A DNA stretch of 56,456 nt from Thalassotalea sp. (GCA_022448425.1 JAKVCY010000133.1:1-56456); one strand, 5' to 3'; positions 9,673 through 21,181 are shown, numbered from the stretch's first letter. The notes: a model not told the origin generated them from the sequence alone. A program made the numbers and translations.

Positions 9673-10797
9673 ATGATGGAAGACAACTTCAGAAACGCAT
9701 TAATAATTATCAGTGCCCTTGTCATAGCAGGCATCTTTATCCACGGGATATGGACTATTCGCAAGAATAAGAATCCTTACAAGTTAAAAACAGATAAAAC
9801 GCAAGTAGAGCCGCTGTCGAGAGACTTCGATCGCTCCGGTTTTGATCAAGATGGTGTGAGTGAGGTACGTATTGTTGCGCAAACAGCATTGACTGGCGAA
9901 ATAGACAATCCACCTGCGGAAGAGGAAATTCCTGACCAGCCAGCTCCTGCTCCTGAACATCATGAAGAGCCATTGCCTGTTGATGTTGCTGAACCTGAGG
10001 CTCCTATGCCTGAACTTGATACTGAGCCGCTTAACGTTGAACCAGAAGAGCCAGTAGTTGTCGCTGAAGCGCCGCTAGACAATACGATGGCACCTTTGGC
10101 TGAATCAGTAGCTGACTCAAAAGTAGAGCCAGTAATCGAGCCAAGGTTATCAGCCGAAAGCGAACAAAATGTTTACCAAGAACCAGTTTCACAGGCTAAA
10201 CCTTCTAGTAGCATCAATGCAGCAAAAAGTAAGGCTAGGGCTAAATCTGAAACGCTTAGGAAAAACCAATTCGAATTGAATTTTGACGATGAGATCGTCG
10301 ACGATCGCCAAGAGCCAACTCTCGATGTTGATTCGGACCAAGAGGATAGCAAAGAAGCTACATTAGAAACTGAAGTCATCGTCGTATCAGTGGTAATGCC
10401 AGAGGGTTACTTAATTTCTGGAGCGTCTTTATTACCAAGCTTGCTAACGTTGGGTATGAAGTTTGGTGATATGAACATTTTCCACCGCCACGAAGACAAT
10501 GCTGGCAATGGGAAAGTCACTTTTAGCTTGGCTAATATGATGAACCCAGGAACGTTTGATTTAGATAGTATGGAAAACTTCACTACGCAAGGCGTTAGTC
10601 TATTTATGACCTTGCCAAATGCGGGCGACCCATTCAAAGTATTTGAACAGATGTTGGCTGGTGCCAAGCAACTTAGCCAAGAATTTGGTGGCCAAATACT
10701 CGATGACAAACGCAGTGTAATGACCAAGCAAACCGAGCAGCACTACGTAAGTAAGATTAGAGAGTTTGAACGTAAAAAGCGTATCGCTAGCGCCTAA
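9673..10797 (+). CDS. zipA: Cell division protein ZipA
   Basis: ZipA anchors FtsZ filaments to the inner membrane at midcell. The 374-residue product has the typical layout: an N-terminal membrane helix (about 7-25), a short basic patch (RKNKNPYKLK), and a long Pro/Glu/Ala-rich acidic linker (about 65-235). A C-terminal FtsZ-binding domain follows (about 240-370), including IVVSVVMPEGYLISG and FGDMNIFHRHED. Two adjacent ATGs (9673, 9676) follow an AAGG Shine-Dalgarno; either may be used. The gene lies between smc and ligA, a conserved order, and ends at a terminator, so ligA may also have its own promoter. Confidence 0.93.
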   Translation: MMEDNFRNALIIISALVIAGIFIHGIWTIRKNKNPYKLKTDKTQVEPLSRDFDRSGFDQDGVSEVRIVAQTALTGEIDNPPAEEEIPDQPAPAPEHHEEPLPVDVAEPEAPMPELDTEPLNVEPEEPVVVAEAPLDNTMAPLAESVADSKVEPVIEPRLSAESEQNVYQEPVSQAKPSSSINAAKSKARAKSETLRKNQFELNFDDEIVDDRQEPTLDVDSDQEDSKEATLETEVIVVSVVMPEGYLISGASLLPSLLTLGMKFGDMNIFHRHEDNAGNGKVTFSLANMMNPGTFDLDSMENFTTQGVSLFMTLPNAGDPFKVFEQMLAGAKQLSQEFGGQILDDKRSVMTKQTEQHYVSKIREFERKKRIASA

Positions 10798-10815
10798 CGA
10801 TTTTAACGAATAAAC

Positions 10816-10841
10816 AAAGCCTCCTTCTTGGGGGCTTTTTT
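10816..10841 (+). terminator. Intrinsic terminator between zipA and ligA
   Basis: AAAGCCTCC (10816-10824) and GGGGGCTTT (about 10830-10838) with a T-run. It would attenuate rather than fully separate ligA from smc-zipA, because ligA starts 25 bases later. Confidence 0.75.
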
Positions 10842-10847
10842 ACCTAA

Positions 10848-12895
<2,048 letters not shown>

Positions 12896-12896
<1 letters not shown>

Positions 12897-13219
12897 TGGA
12901 AGCAATACTTATTGATATGGCGCACTGGTTTAGACCATATCAAAGTCAATGTGCCATGGCGATTATTGCGACACTACTTGTGTTGTTTGGTGGCGAAATT
13001 TCGCAGGCTATTCGCCAATTAATCAAGAATCAACATATCATCGTTCGAACGCTTGTGTTTGTGTTGGTATGTGCCTTTGGTTATGGCGCCTTGACGATTT
13101 GGCTGGGGCAAATGCTTGCTGTGGGTTTAACGAAAATCCATGATCTTTACTTAATTCCAAGTGTCGCAGCTATTTTTGTTGGTTTAGGGTTATATGCGCA
13201 GAAGCAGAGGCATATTTAA
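12896..13219 (+). CDS. DUF3392-type small inner-membrane protein
   Basis: The 107-residue protein has about three hydrophobic segments (about 18-35, 47-70 and 80-100) and ends with a short basic tail. Length and sequence (FRPYQSQCAMAIIATLLVLFGG...) recall the uncharacterised DUF3392 family of marine Gammaproteobacteria. The start codon overlaps the ligA stop, so it is translated from the same message. Its function is unknown. The family call is from memory of the sequence pattern. Confidence 0.75.
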
Positions 13220-13278
13220 TCCCAGACTAAAGAAGAGCCTTAGATAGCAAAAAAAGTTAATGGAAAGATAGATAATTG

Positions 13279-13899
13279 ATGAAATTAAAGAATACATTTA
13301 TTGCCGCCACTATGGTTGGGGTTGCAATGCTGGCGCCAATGGCTCATGCAAATGAGCTAAACACAGATACGATAAAAGTCACAACAGGACATGCTTCGTC
13401 TATGGCAAGTACAACGCTTAACGTAACATTTGAGCAGTTAGAAGACTCAACGGGCTTAGTTTATATGGGAGGGCTTGTAAGCAAAGAAGCATTGTTGCCT
13501 TACTTAGCGCAGATGAAGGCTTTGGAGCCATGGCAATTTGAGGCGCTTAGGAATGGACAGAAAACTCGCGACCATAACAAGTTTCACATTACACTTATTA
13601 ACCCTTATGAGTACAAAGAACTAAGTACGGAACAGCAGGCTCAATTGAAATTAAAAAGTGAGCAGAGCATTGAGTTCTCTCTCATTGGGTTAGGTCGGGT
13701 TATCAAGAAAGTGAAGGCTGATGGCTCAGAAAAAAACGGTGTCACCTATTTTGTGGTCGCCGAGTCTGAAGGCGCTCAAGCCTTGAGAACGTCTTTTGGT
13801 TTTAAAGAAAAAGACTTCCACGCGACGTTGGGTTTTTCTCCTAGCGATATTTTTGGTGTGAGAAAAGACAGAAGTGCGTTAATTCATCAAGGCAAATAA
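13279..13899 (+). CDS. Secreted 2H phosphoesterase-like protein
   Basis: The 206-residue product starts with a signal peptide (MKLKNTFIAATMVGVAML..., cleaved near AHA). The ATG at 13279 is preferred over the TTG just before it. The mature part has two H-x-T motifs, KFHITLINP (about residue 110) and DFHATLGF (about residue 180), spaced as in the 2H phosphoesterase fold. The downstream FGVRKDRSALI resembles bacterial 'Swiss army knife' RNA-repair-like 2H domains. Members of this fold act on cyclic phosphodiesters or RNA ends, but an exported version has no obvious RNA target. No operon partner is evident. Confidence 0.6.
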   Translation: MKLKNTFIAATMVGVAMLAPMAHANELNTDTIKVTTGHASSMASTTLNVTFEQLEDSTGLVYMGGLVSKEALLPYLAQMKALEPWQFEALRNGQKTRDHNKFHITLINPYEYKELSTEQQAQLKLKSEQSIEFSLIGLGRVIKKVKADGSEKNGVTYFVVAESEGAQALRTSFGFKEKDFHATLGFSPSDIFGVRKDRSALIHQGK

Positions 13900-13966
13900 A
13901 CATTGGCTAATTAATTATTGCTTAGTTAAACATTGCTCAGACAAACCTAATTCAAGAAAACGTTAT

Positions 13967-14010
13967 AGTTAAAATCAATAAAGTTAAAGTCAATAGAGTT
14001 AAAAGGAAGT
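13967..14010. repeat. Short tandem repeat, 15-bp unit
   Basis: Units agttaaaatcaataa (13967-13981) and agttaaagtcaatag (13982-13996), then a partial third copy from 13997, ending just before the start codon of the M48 gene at 14015. It places AT-rich repeats directly upstream of the AAGGAAG ribosome-binding site. Confidence 0.5.
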
Positions 14011-14014
14011 AGTT

Positions 14015-14803
14015 ATGAAATGGTTAATTCCAGCAGTCATTAGCTGCATCGCGATATCAGCATGTACGACCTCGTCGACAGGGCGTCAGCAACTTACTTT
14101 GTTTTCCGAGAGTGAACTTGGAAAAATGGGGATTTCATCTTTTGAAGACCTTAAATCAAAAGAAAAAATCAGCACAAACCCCAAAACGAATCAATATGTG
14201 CAATGTGTAGCTGCTGATATTATCAAACAGGTTAGTCCAAACGAGAAGCCAGCTGATTGGGAAGTAGTGGTGTTTGATTCTCAACAAGTCAATGCGTTTG
14301 CGCTGCCGGGTAAAAAAATCGGTGTTTATACTGGCATATTAGCTGTCGCAGAAACGCCGGCGCAACTTGCTGCAATTATCGGCCATGAAGTAGGACACGT
14401 GCTGGAACGCCACTCTAATGAGCGTATGTCACAAAGTCAGTTTGCTCAAATTGGTATGCAAATCGTAGAGGCTGGATTGTCGGCCAATAATGTTGAGAGT
14501 AAACAATTACTGATGTCAGGTTTAGGCTTAGGTGTTCAATATGGTGTATTGATGCCTTTTAGTCGCACGCATGAGAGCGAGGCTGATATCGTGGGCCAGC
14601 GATTAATGGCGAAAGCAGGTTACGAGCCAAAAGCCGCAATAGCGTTGTGGCAAAATATGGCGAAGGTGAGTAAGTCGGCTCCACCTGAATTCCTTTCTAC
14701 GCACCCGTCAAATAAAACGCGCATTACTAATTTGTACAACAATTTAGCGAACGTTAACCCGCTTTATCAATCTTCTTCTAAAGGGCGTTGCAATAAAGCT
14801 TAA
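14015..14803 (+). CDS. M48 family metalloprotease lipoprotein, LoiP-like
   Basis: Predicted membrane-anchored zinc protease for envelope protein quality control, similar to E. coli LoiP (YggG). The 262-residue product has a lipoprotein signal with lipobox ISAC (Cys17). The zinc motif HEVGH is at 124-128, and a second motif, SRTHESEADIVGQ (about 185-197), provides the third ligand. The STGRQQLTLFSESEL segment after the lipobox is typical of this family. ATG at 14015 follows an AAGGAAG Shine-Dalgarno. It is a single gene with a strong terminator at 14845-14873. Confidence 0.88.
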   Translation: MKWLIPAVISCIAISACTTSSTGRQQLTLFSESELGKMGISSFEDLKSKEKISTNPKTNQYVQCVAADIIKQVSPNEKPADWEVVVFDSQQVNAFALPGKKIGVYTGILAVAETPAQLAAIIGHEVGHVLERHSNERMSQSQFAQIGMQIVEAGLSANNVESKQLLMSGLGLGVQYGVLMPFSRTHESEADIVGQRLMAKAGYEPKAAIALWQNMAKVSKSAPPEFLSTHPSNKTRITNLYNNLANVNPLYQSSSKGRCNKA

Positions 14804-14844
14804 GTTATAGATTCTAACCGCTAGCTGGTTGATATTAGATAATA

Positions 14845-14873
14845 AAAAAGCTCGCTTAAAGCGAGCTTTTTTT
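14845..14873. terminator. Bidirectional intrinsic terminator
   Basis: AAAAAGCTCGC (14845-14855), loop TTAAA, GCGAGCTTTTT (14861-14871). It has a T-run on both strands and serves the M48 gene and the converging DAACS transporter gene. Confidence 0.9.
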
Positions 14874-14920
14874 ATGGATTGATTTTATTCGAGAGTTACC
14901 TAATAAAAGCCTCGAGGTGA

Positions 14921-16258
14921 CTAATCTTTTAGGTGAAGAAAGTCTATCTCTTCGATATTCTGGCCGGCATTGCTGTCTTGGAATACGGTTGCATCAAACT
15001 CGTTTTCTGACTTAGCGACAACCATGGTCACCATAGTATCACCTGTTACGTTAACAGCGGTTCTTGTCATATCCAGTAAACGGTCAACACCGATAATTAG
15101 CGCAATACCTTCAACTGGTAATCCAACTTGCTCTAACACCATTGCAAGCATAATCAAACCTACGCCTGGTACACCAGCTGTACCGATTGACGCAAGCGTT
15201 GCTGTCATAATCACCATAAGGTAATCAGTCAGTGTCAGGTCCTGGTTAAACACCTGAGCAATAAATACGGTTGCAACGCCCTGCATAATCGCAGTGCCGT
15301 CCATGTTGATAGTCGCACCAAGCGGAACAGTAAATGATGCAATCGAGTTATTCGCGCCCATTTTCTTGGTCGCTGTTTCCATAGTGACAGGAATTGTTGC
15401 GTTACTACTAGCTGTCGAGAATGCGAATATTGCGGTGTCTCGCATTTTCTTTAAGAACATAACAGGGCTTAAGCCCGTTAACGTCTTTAAAATAGCTGAA
15501 TAAGTGAAAACTGCATGAATAACTAGCGCCGCAAACACGACGAAGAAATATTTAGCGAGGTTAGCGAAAGTTTCTAGTGCTAAGTCGGTAAATAGACCTG
15601 CAAGCAAACAGAATACACCGTAAGGGGCTAAGTTCATCAAAATCGTTACAAGACGCATGATAACTTCGTTTAAGTCTCTGAATATATCTGCAATGCGCTC
15701 GCCAGCTTTACCCGAAAGTGCCATAGCAATACCGAACAGTAGTGCAAAAACGATAACTTGTAGCATGTTGCCTTGTGCAAACGCAGTGAACGGATTGCTT
15801 GGGAACATGTTGATAATGACTTGAGCAAGTGATGGTGCTTCGCGGCCAGCAAAACTTGTGTCGGCTGAAAGGTTAACACCTTCACCAGGGCTGATAAGTA
15901 GTGCTAATGTCATCGCGAAAGTAATTGCGATTGCGGTTGTCATTAAGTACAAGCCAATTGCCTTACCACCTATACGGCCTAGTTTTGTTGTGTCGCTTAA
16001 GGAGCATGTACCGCAAATCAGTGATACGAATACCAATGGCACAACCAACATTTTAAGGCTGGAAATAAAGATTTGGCCGATTACTTCAAATACGCCGTCA
16101 ACTAAAAAGGCGCGAAGTGAGAAATCAAATAAACCGAGGGGAATTACAAAGTCTGAGCCATTTGGCATTAACCATTGCAGCAAGGTACCAAAAAGAATAC
16201 CAGCAACCATGGCGACAGCGATACGTACTGTAAGGCTAGGTTTTTTATCTGTCGTCAT
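14921..16258 (-). CDS. Dicarboxylate/amino acid:cation symporter (DAACS family)
   Basis: Inner-membrane symporter that imports a dicarboxylate or acidic/neutral amino acid with Na+ or H+. The 445-residue product has about eight transmembrane segments and the family's two re-entrant loops. The serine-rich motif STASSNATIPVTMET (about 275-290) and INMDGTAIMQG (about 317-327) mark the substrate and cation sites. The C-terminal Asp/Arg pair region (IIGVDRLLDMTRTAVNVTGD) is intact. The exact substrate cannot be decided from sequence. Transcribed alone; it converges with the M48 gene. Confidence 0.9.
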   Translation of the reverse strand: MTTDKKPSLTVRIAVAMVAGILFGTLLQWLMPNGSDFVIPLGLFDFSLRAFLVDGVFEVIGQIFISSLKMLVVPLVFVSLICGTCSLSDTTKLGRIGGKAIGLYLMTTAIAITFAMTLALLISPGEGVNLSADTSFAGREAPSLAQVIINMFPSNPFTAFAQGNMLQVIVFALLFGIAMALSGKAGERIADIFRDLNEVIMRLVTILMNLAPYGVFCLLAGLFTDLALETFANLAKYFFVVFAALVIHAVFTYSAILKTLTGLSPVMFLKKMRDTAIFAFSTASSNATIPVTMETATKKMGANNSIASFTVPLGATINMDGTAIMQGVATVFIAQVFNQDLTLTDYLMVIMTATLASIGTAGVPGVGLIMLAMVLEQVGLPVEGIALIIGVDRLLDMTRTAVNVTGDTMVTMVVAKSENEFDATVFQDSNAGQNIEEIDFLHLKD

Positions 16259-16443
16259 AATAACTTCTTTAATTATTGTCGTAAAAAATGCAATTCGGAT
16301 AAGGGTATCAATTTTTCGAAATAGAAAAAACTAAATTAATTGCACAGAGGGTACGGGTTTTTGTGTTTAGGTAGTGACGTTTTTGATATTAATCAGTTAA
16401 GATGTGAAAGACTTATAATAAAAACGTTCATGGAGATGACAGT

Positions 16444-18876
16444 ATGGAGCTGTTTCGACGCTTAAGTTTTGCCATGGTGCTTCTGACCTTAGTAGGTTGT
16501 GGCGGTGGTGATGGTGGTCTAAGTAATGGAAATACCCCCGATCCCGGCGGTAATGACAACGATTTTGCCTTAAGTATTTCGATTTCAACAACAGACGTGT
16601 CGAGTCAAAACCCGGCAACCGTCTCTGCAACTCTCACGAATAATGGCAGCCCAGCTGCTGGGCAAGTGGTTAATTTTAACACGACACTTGGTGTTTTATC
16701 GCCAAACTCTGGCACTGCACTTACGGGTGATGATGGCGTTGCAACGATCACGTTAACGGCTGGTGATGTCAAAGGGGCGGGAACCGTAACCGCAACTTAT
16801 GGAGAAGCTACCGCAAGCGTCAGTTTTAACTCTCAAGGTGACGACTCTGGCAATGTGGGTGATATAAATATTACTTTGCAGCTAGTTGACTCAGATGGGA
16901 ATGCAGCCGACACAATAACGGCGTCAAAACCGGGTAAAGTGGTTGCAAATGTTAATGGCATAACATCTCCGGTTATCGTCTCTTTTGAATCTACGGTAGG
17001 TGACATTCCTATCGCTACAGCGATTACCGATGAAAATAACCAAGCGACAATTGATATCTTAGCGGGTGGTACGCTAGGTGCAGGCCGCGTAACAGCATCT
17101 CTTGATACAGGTGAATCAGGCGAAGTGCTACTTGTTGTTGGTGCTTCAAATGTCATCATGGGCAGTGGCGACCCATTCCAAGCAGGTGTTGCCGATGTGA
17201 GTTTAGCGCAAATTTCTGCTGGCGGGACAACCGTTGTGTCTGTCAGAATCGTTGATGACGAAGGTAACTTATTTACCGAGAGTGTTGATGTAAACTTCTC
17301 TTCTGCATGTACATCTGCGTCAACGCCCTCTGCAAGTTTAAGCACGCCTGTAACAACCAGCAGTGGTATTGCTACAAGCACTTATTTAGCTGAAGGTTGT
17401 GTTGGCGATGACAATATTAGTGTTAACGCGAATGCTGGTGGTATTAATTTATCAGCAGCCGCGGTAGTAAATGTTCTTGCTGCTGACGTAGGCAGTATCG
17501 AATTCGTTTCAGCAACGCCAGAGAATATTTCAATTTTAGGGACTGGCAGTTCGGAAAGCTCGACTGTTCTGTTCCGCGTGCTAGACACGAATGGCAATCC
17601 TGTGAACAACCAAGCGGTAAACTTCTCACTAAATACAAATACAGGTGGCATTCAAACCATTCCAATGTCAGCCACTACTAATGTCGAGGGTCTTGTACAA
17701 ACTGTTGTTAATTCAGGTACTGTAGCGACAACGATTCGTGTTAAAGCGGCGATTGACGGAAGTGATCCAGAGATAGCAACACAATCTAGTCGTCTAGTAG
17801 TCTCCACAGGCATTCCAGACCAAGACAGTATGAGCTTATCAGCGTCTGTCCTTAATCCAGAAGCCTGGAGCTATGATGGTGATGAGCTAGCGGGTGTAGA
17901 TATGACCATCCGCATGGCAGATGCATTCAATAACCCTGTACCCGACGGTACAGCTGTTAATTTTACTACCGAAGGTGGTTCAATTGACCCGTCATGTGTT
18001 ACTGAAAATGGTGCATGTACGGTTAAGTGGCGCGGTCAGTTCCCGCGCCCGGAGGGTGAGGTACTTAATCCTACAACTTGTTTGTATGTAGGCACGACTT
18101 CAACGGTATCGATAGCGACAGGTTGTGCGGACTGGCGCAATACTATGGGCCAGCGTTTTGGTGGTCGCGCTACGGTATTAGCTACAGCAATCGGTGAAGA
18201 GTCGTTTCCTGATTTAAATGGTAATGGCCGTTTCGATGCAACAGAAGTTGATTCGTTTGTTGGTGGTACTGACCTATCTGGTCGTCCATTTGATTTAAAA
18301 GAAGCGTTTGTTGACCACAACGAGGACGGCTTTTATAACCCTGCTGAATCTGGTGGCGATGATACGAATGGTGGCGGTGACCAAGAAGAGTTTGTCGACT
18401 TTAATAATGACGCATCATTTACACTGAACGATAACCTATACAACGGGGTATTGTGTTCAGAGCCCACACATGGAGGGTGTGCGGTGACAGAACAATCGCT
18501 TAACGTACGTGACTCATTAGTGTTAGTTATGTCGGGAAGTTCTCCATATGCCACTTACTTGAGTCCAGATTTTGATGGTAATTTCCGAATTCAGGTCGCA
18601 GTTAAAGGTGCTGCATCACTAGAAGCTGTGATTGCAGACTTACATAATCAGCCTATGCCTGCTGGTACAATTATTTCGATGACGGTGGACGGAGAGGCAA
18701 GTCTAATTGGTGAAAGTACTTATACCGTGCCAAGTACCAATCATAACGGTGGAATTGTGTATCCAGCTTTTATCTCGGGTGGCGATGAGTCAGGTACCGC
18801 AGTATTAACCATCTCGGTCGAGACACCGAATGGGGTTCAAACAGCGTTACCAAGAGTTGATATTGATGTTAACTAG
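16444..18876 (+). CDS. Large lipoprotein with repeated bacterial Ig-like domains
   Basis: The 810-residue product has a lipoprotein signal with lipobox LVGC (Cys19) followed by a Gly/Asp-rich linker. At least four Ig-like (Big_1/invasin type) repeats follow, marked by recurring patterns such as TVSATLTNNGSPAAGQVVNF and VSFESTVGDI, and by AVNF and GTAVNFTTEGG strands. A cysteine-containing region and an Asp/Asn-rich, possibly Ca-binding stretch (DLNGNGRFDATEVD, about 590-604) precede the last domain. The architecture suggests an outer-membrane-anchored surface or adhesin-like protein. It stands alone, has GGAG upstream of ATG 16444, and ends at a terminator. Confidence 0.8.
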   Translation: MELFRRLSFAMVLLTLVGCGGGDGGLSNGNTPDPGGNDNDFALSISISTTDVSSQNPATVSATLTNNGSPAAGQVVNFNTTLGVLSPNSGTALTGDDGVATITLTAGDVKGAGTVTATYGEATASVSFNSQGDDSGNVGDINITLQLVDSDGNAADTITASKPGKVVANVNGITSPVIVSFESTVGDIPIATAITDENNQATIDILAGGTLGAGRVTASLDTGESGEVLLVVGASNVIMGSGDPFQAGVADVSLAQISAGGTTVVSVRIVDDEGNLFTESVDVNFSSACTSASTPSASLSTPVTTSSGIATSTYLAEGCVGDDNISVNANAGGINLSAAAVVNVLAADVGSIEFVSATPENISILGTGSSESSTVLFRVLDTNGNPVNNQAVNFSLNTNTGGIQTIPMSATTNVEGLVQTVVNSGTVATTIRVKAAIDGSDPEIATQSSRLVVSTGIPDQDSMSLSASVLNPEAWSYDGDELAGVDMTIRMADAFNNPVPDGTAVNFTTEGGSIDPSCVTENGACTVKWRGQFPRPEGEVLNPTTCLYVGTTSTVSIATGCADWRNTMGQRFGGRATVLATAIGEESFPDLNGNGRFDATEVDSFVGGTDLSGRPFDLKEAFVDHNEDGFYNPAESGGDDTNGGGDQEEFVDFNNDASFTLNDNLYNGVLCSEPTHGGCAVTEQSLNVRDSLVLVMSGSSPYATYLSPDFDGNFRIQVAVKGAASLEAVIADLHNQPMPAGTIISMTVDGEASLIGESTYTVPSTNHNGGIVYPAFISGGDESGTAVLTISVETPNGVQTALPRVDIDVN

Positions 18877-18902
18877 TTACTAATACCGTAGATAAATTGT
18901 TT

Positions 18903-18933
18903 AAAAATAGCCTCTGTTAGAGGCTATTTTTTT
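18903..18933 (+). terminator. Intrinsic terminator
   Basis: AAAAATAGCCTC, loop TGTTA, GAGGCTATTTTTTT; a perfect stem with a long T-run just after the Ig-like lipoprotein gene. Confidence 0.9.
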
Positions 18934-18996
18934 ATCTGCTTGAAAGGCGGGTATTCTTCATAACGTAAATTTCGTTTGTTTTTTCTGCTTTAATCC

Positions 18997-19024
18997 TTGC
19001 CAACTGCACAGACCTCTGTATAAT
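18997..19024 (+). promoter_or_regulatory. Sigma-70 promoter for deaD with a long leader
   Basis: TTGCCA (18997-19002), a 16-base spacer, then a consensus TATAAT (19019-19024). Transcription from about 19031 would give a 5' untranslated leader of about 180 bases before the ATG at 19214. Cold-shock helicase genes often have long structured leaders; here the leader contains small dyads such as gcaggaccttcctgc near 19182. Nothing else was seen in the 18934-19213 gap. Confidence 0.6.
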
Positions 19025-19213
19025 TCGCGCCTCGATTACGGCTTGTTGTGTCTAATAATTAGCCAAATCGCAAAAATATGAGTAGGGGTATATCCGCCCA
19101 ATAGACTTGCCTTGATCAGCGAACGAGCTGACCCATCGAATGTGCCACAAGTCTTCTTGGTGGTTTCCTCATTGTTGTATCGCAGGACCTTCCTGCCAAG
19201 AGATTAAAAAATT

Positions 19214-20974
19214 ATGACTGAACAGCACAATGCCGCTGTAGGCTTTGACGCCCTTGGTTTGCCTGAAAACATCCTTTCGGCTTTATCACAACTAGGTTTT
19301 GAATCTGCTACCGCTATCCAAGCGCAAACGATTCCGCCATTATTAGCGGGTCGTGACGTATTGGGTGAAGCGCAAACAGGTACAGGTAAAACCGCTGCAT
19401 TTAGTTTGCCAGCACTTGCTGCTATCGATGTGTCAATTCGCAAGCCTCAATTATTAGTATTAGCACCTACACGTGAACTAGCCATTCAAGTAGCCGAAGC
19501 AATTGAGTCGTTTTCACAGCATATTAAAGGCTTACGTGTAGCAACGTTATACGGTGGCCAATCTTACGGTCCGCAATTCCAACAGCTAGAGCGCGGTGCA
19601 CAAGTTGTTGTTGGTACGCCAGGCCGCTTAATGGATCACCTTCGCCGTAAGAGCCTTAAGTTAGGTGAGCTTAAACTTTGTGTGCTTGATGAAGCAGATG
19701 AAATGTTAAACATGGGCTTCCTAGAAGACATCGAGTGGATTCTTGAGCATCTAAATGATGACACGCAGATGGCTTTATTCTCAGCGACTATGCCACCTGC
19801 TATTCGCAAAGTAGCAAACCGTTTCCTAAAAGAGCCTGAGCATGTAAAAATTGCAGCGGTTAAAAAAGCGAAAGCTAATATTGCGCAATATGCTTGGAAA
19901 GTAAGTGGCATTAACAAATTAACTGCACTTGAGCGCATTGCTGAAACGTTTGATTACGATGCGATGATTATCTTCGTACGTACACGTAACGATACCGTAG
20001 AAGTAGCAGAAAAACTTGAGCGTCAAGGTTACCCAGCGGTAGCGTTAAATGGTGATATGAACCAAGCGCAGCGTGAACGCACTGTTGAGCAAATTAAGAA
20101 CGGTAACTCGTCAATTCTTATCGCAACTGATGTTGTAGCGCGTGGTTTAGATATTCCACGTATCGACCTCGTTATTAACTATGACTTACCAGGTGATAAT
20201 GAGTCTTACGTTCACCGAATCGGTCGTACGGGTCGTGCGGGTCGAAGCGGCACTGCTATCTCATTTGTTCGCCCTCGTGAAATGTACTCACTGCGTCACT
20301 ATGAGCGTTTAACGTCAGGTGTTATCAATACATTTGAATTGCCAAGTATCCAAGAGATCGGTAAAGCACGTATTGAGAAGACGAAAACAGAATTATTATC
20401 TGTTATCGAAAACACTGACCTAGCGAACATGAAAGAAATCATTGAGCAAATGGCGAATGAGTCAGAAGCATCGATGACTGATTTAGCTGCGGCTTTACTC
20501 TACATGAAGCAGTTAAAGCAGCCACTTCAACCAAAAGAAGACCCTAAGCCGCGTCGTGAAATGCGTGACCGCAATGACAGAGGCCGTGATGGTCGTCGCC
20601 GTGATAATAGAGATAACCGCGATGCTCGCGACAATCGTGGTAACCGAGGCGAACGTCCGCAGCGTAAAGCGAAACCAGTACGTACAGATATTGACTGGCA
20701 AACTTACCGCTTGGAAGTTGGTAAAGAGCACGGTGCTAAACCTGGTGATATCGTTGGCGCTATTGCGAACGAAATTTCGTTAGACAGTAGCTACATCGGT
20801 GCGATTAACTTGCACGACCGCCATAGTTTTGTGCAGCTACCAAAAGGTATGCCTACAGCATCATTCAAGCAACTTAAGCGCGTACGTGTACGTCGCCAAG
20901 CATTAGAAATCTCGGTTTCTGAGGCGCCAGTTGTGACAGAAAAGCCTCGCCGTAGAGAACGTCGAGCGAACTAG
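19214..20974 (+). CDS. deaD: DEAD-box RNA helicase DeaD/CsdA
   Basis: ATP-dependent RNA helicase that helps ribosome assembly and mRNA turnover, mostly in the cold. The 586-residue product has all helicase motifs: the Q motif region with FESATAIQAQTIP, motif I AQTGTGKT, motif II DEAD, motif III SAT and motif VI HRIGRTGRAGR. A DbpA-like RNA-binding domain (about 485-560, IDWQTYRLEVGKEHGAKPGD) follows an Arg/Asp/Asn-rich linker (about 445-480), and a basic RRRERRAN tail closes the protein. Length and tail match DeaD rather than the shorter RhlE or SrmB types. A good promoter lies about 190 bases upstream. Confidence 0.93.
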   Translation: MTEQHNAAVGFDALGLPENILSALSQLGFESATAIQAQTIPPLLAGRDVLGEAQTGTGKTAAFSLPALAAIDVSIRKPQLLVLAPTRELAIQVAEAIESFSQHIKGLRVATLYGGQSYGPQFQQLERGAQVVVGTPGRLMDHLRRKSLKLGELKLCVLDEADEMLNMGFLEDIEWILEHLNDDTQMALFSATMPPAIRKVANRFLKEPEHVKIAAVKKAKANIAQYAWKVSGINKLTALERIAETFDYDAMIIFVRTRNDTVEVAEKLERQGYPAVALNGDMNQAQRERTVEQIKNGNSSILIATDVVARGLDIPRIDLVINYDLPGDNESYVHRIGRTGRAGRSGTAISFVRPREMYSLRHYERLTSGVINTFELPSIQEIGKARIEKTKTELLSVIENTDLANMKEIIEQMANESEASMTDLAAALLYMKQLKQPLQPKEDPKPRREMRDRNDRGRDGRRRDNRDNRDARDNRGNRGERPQRKAKPVRTDIDWQTYRLEVGKEHGAKPGDIVGAIANEISLDSSYIGAINLHDRHSFVQLPKGMPTASFKQLKRVRVRRQALEISVSEAPVVTEKPRRRERRAN

Positions 20975-21013
20975 TTAAGTTATTACTATTGGTTTCGATA
21001 GTATGATTTTTGG

Positions 21014-21040
21014 AAAAGGCGCCTATCAGGCGTCTTTTTT
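21014..21040 (+). terminator. Intrinsic terminator
   Basis: AAAGGCGCCT (21015-21024), loop ATC, AGGCGtCTTT with a following T-run, 40 bases after the deaD stop. Confidence 0.8.
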
Positions 21041-21103
21041 ACGCCTATTCTCACTGTGAAATTTGGCCATTTAGTGGCGCTATCCTGGTTAAATTATTCA
21101 GAG

Positions 21104-21121
21104 TGTCAAGTATTGTTTACG
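21104..21121 (+). promoter_or_regulatory. TyrR-like box 1 (distal)
   Basis: TGTcAA-6N-TTTACg matches the enteric TyrR box TGTAAA-N6-TTTACA at 10 of 12 defined bases. It lies about 180 bases upstream of the hpd start codon and 78 bases (centre to centre) from the stronger box at 21182-21199. Confidence 0.4.
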
Positions 21122-21181
21122 CCTGATTGCGCCGCCGCTACATGTCTCGTCTGAGTTTGAATTTAAAAGCATCAATTTTGT

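Noticed and set aside
18036..18554. Minus-strand frames opposite the Ig-like lipoprotein gene
   Set aside because: They have no start context or domain; the plus-strand gene has a lipobox, repeats and a terminator.
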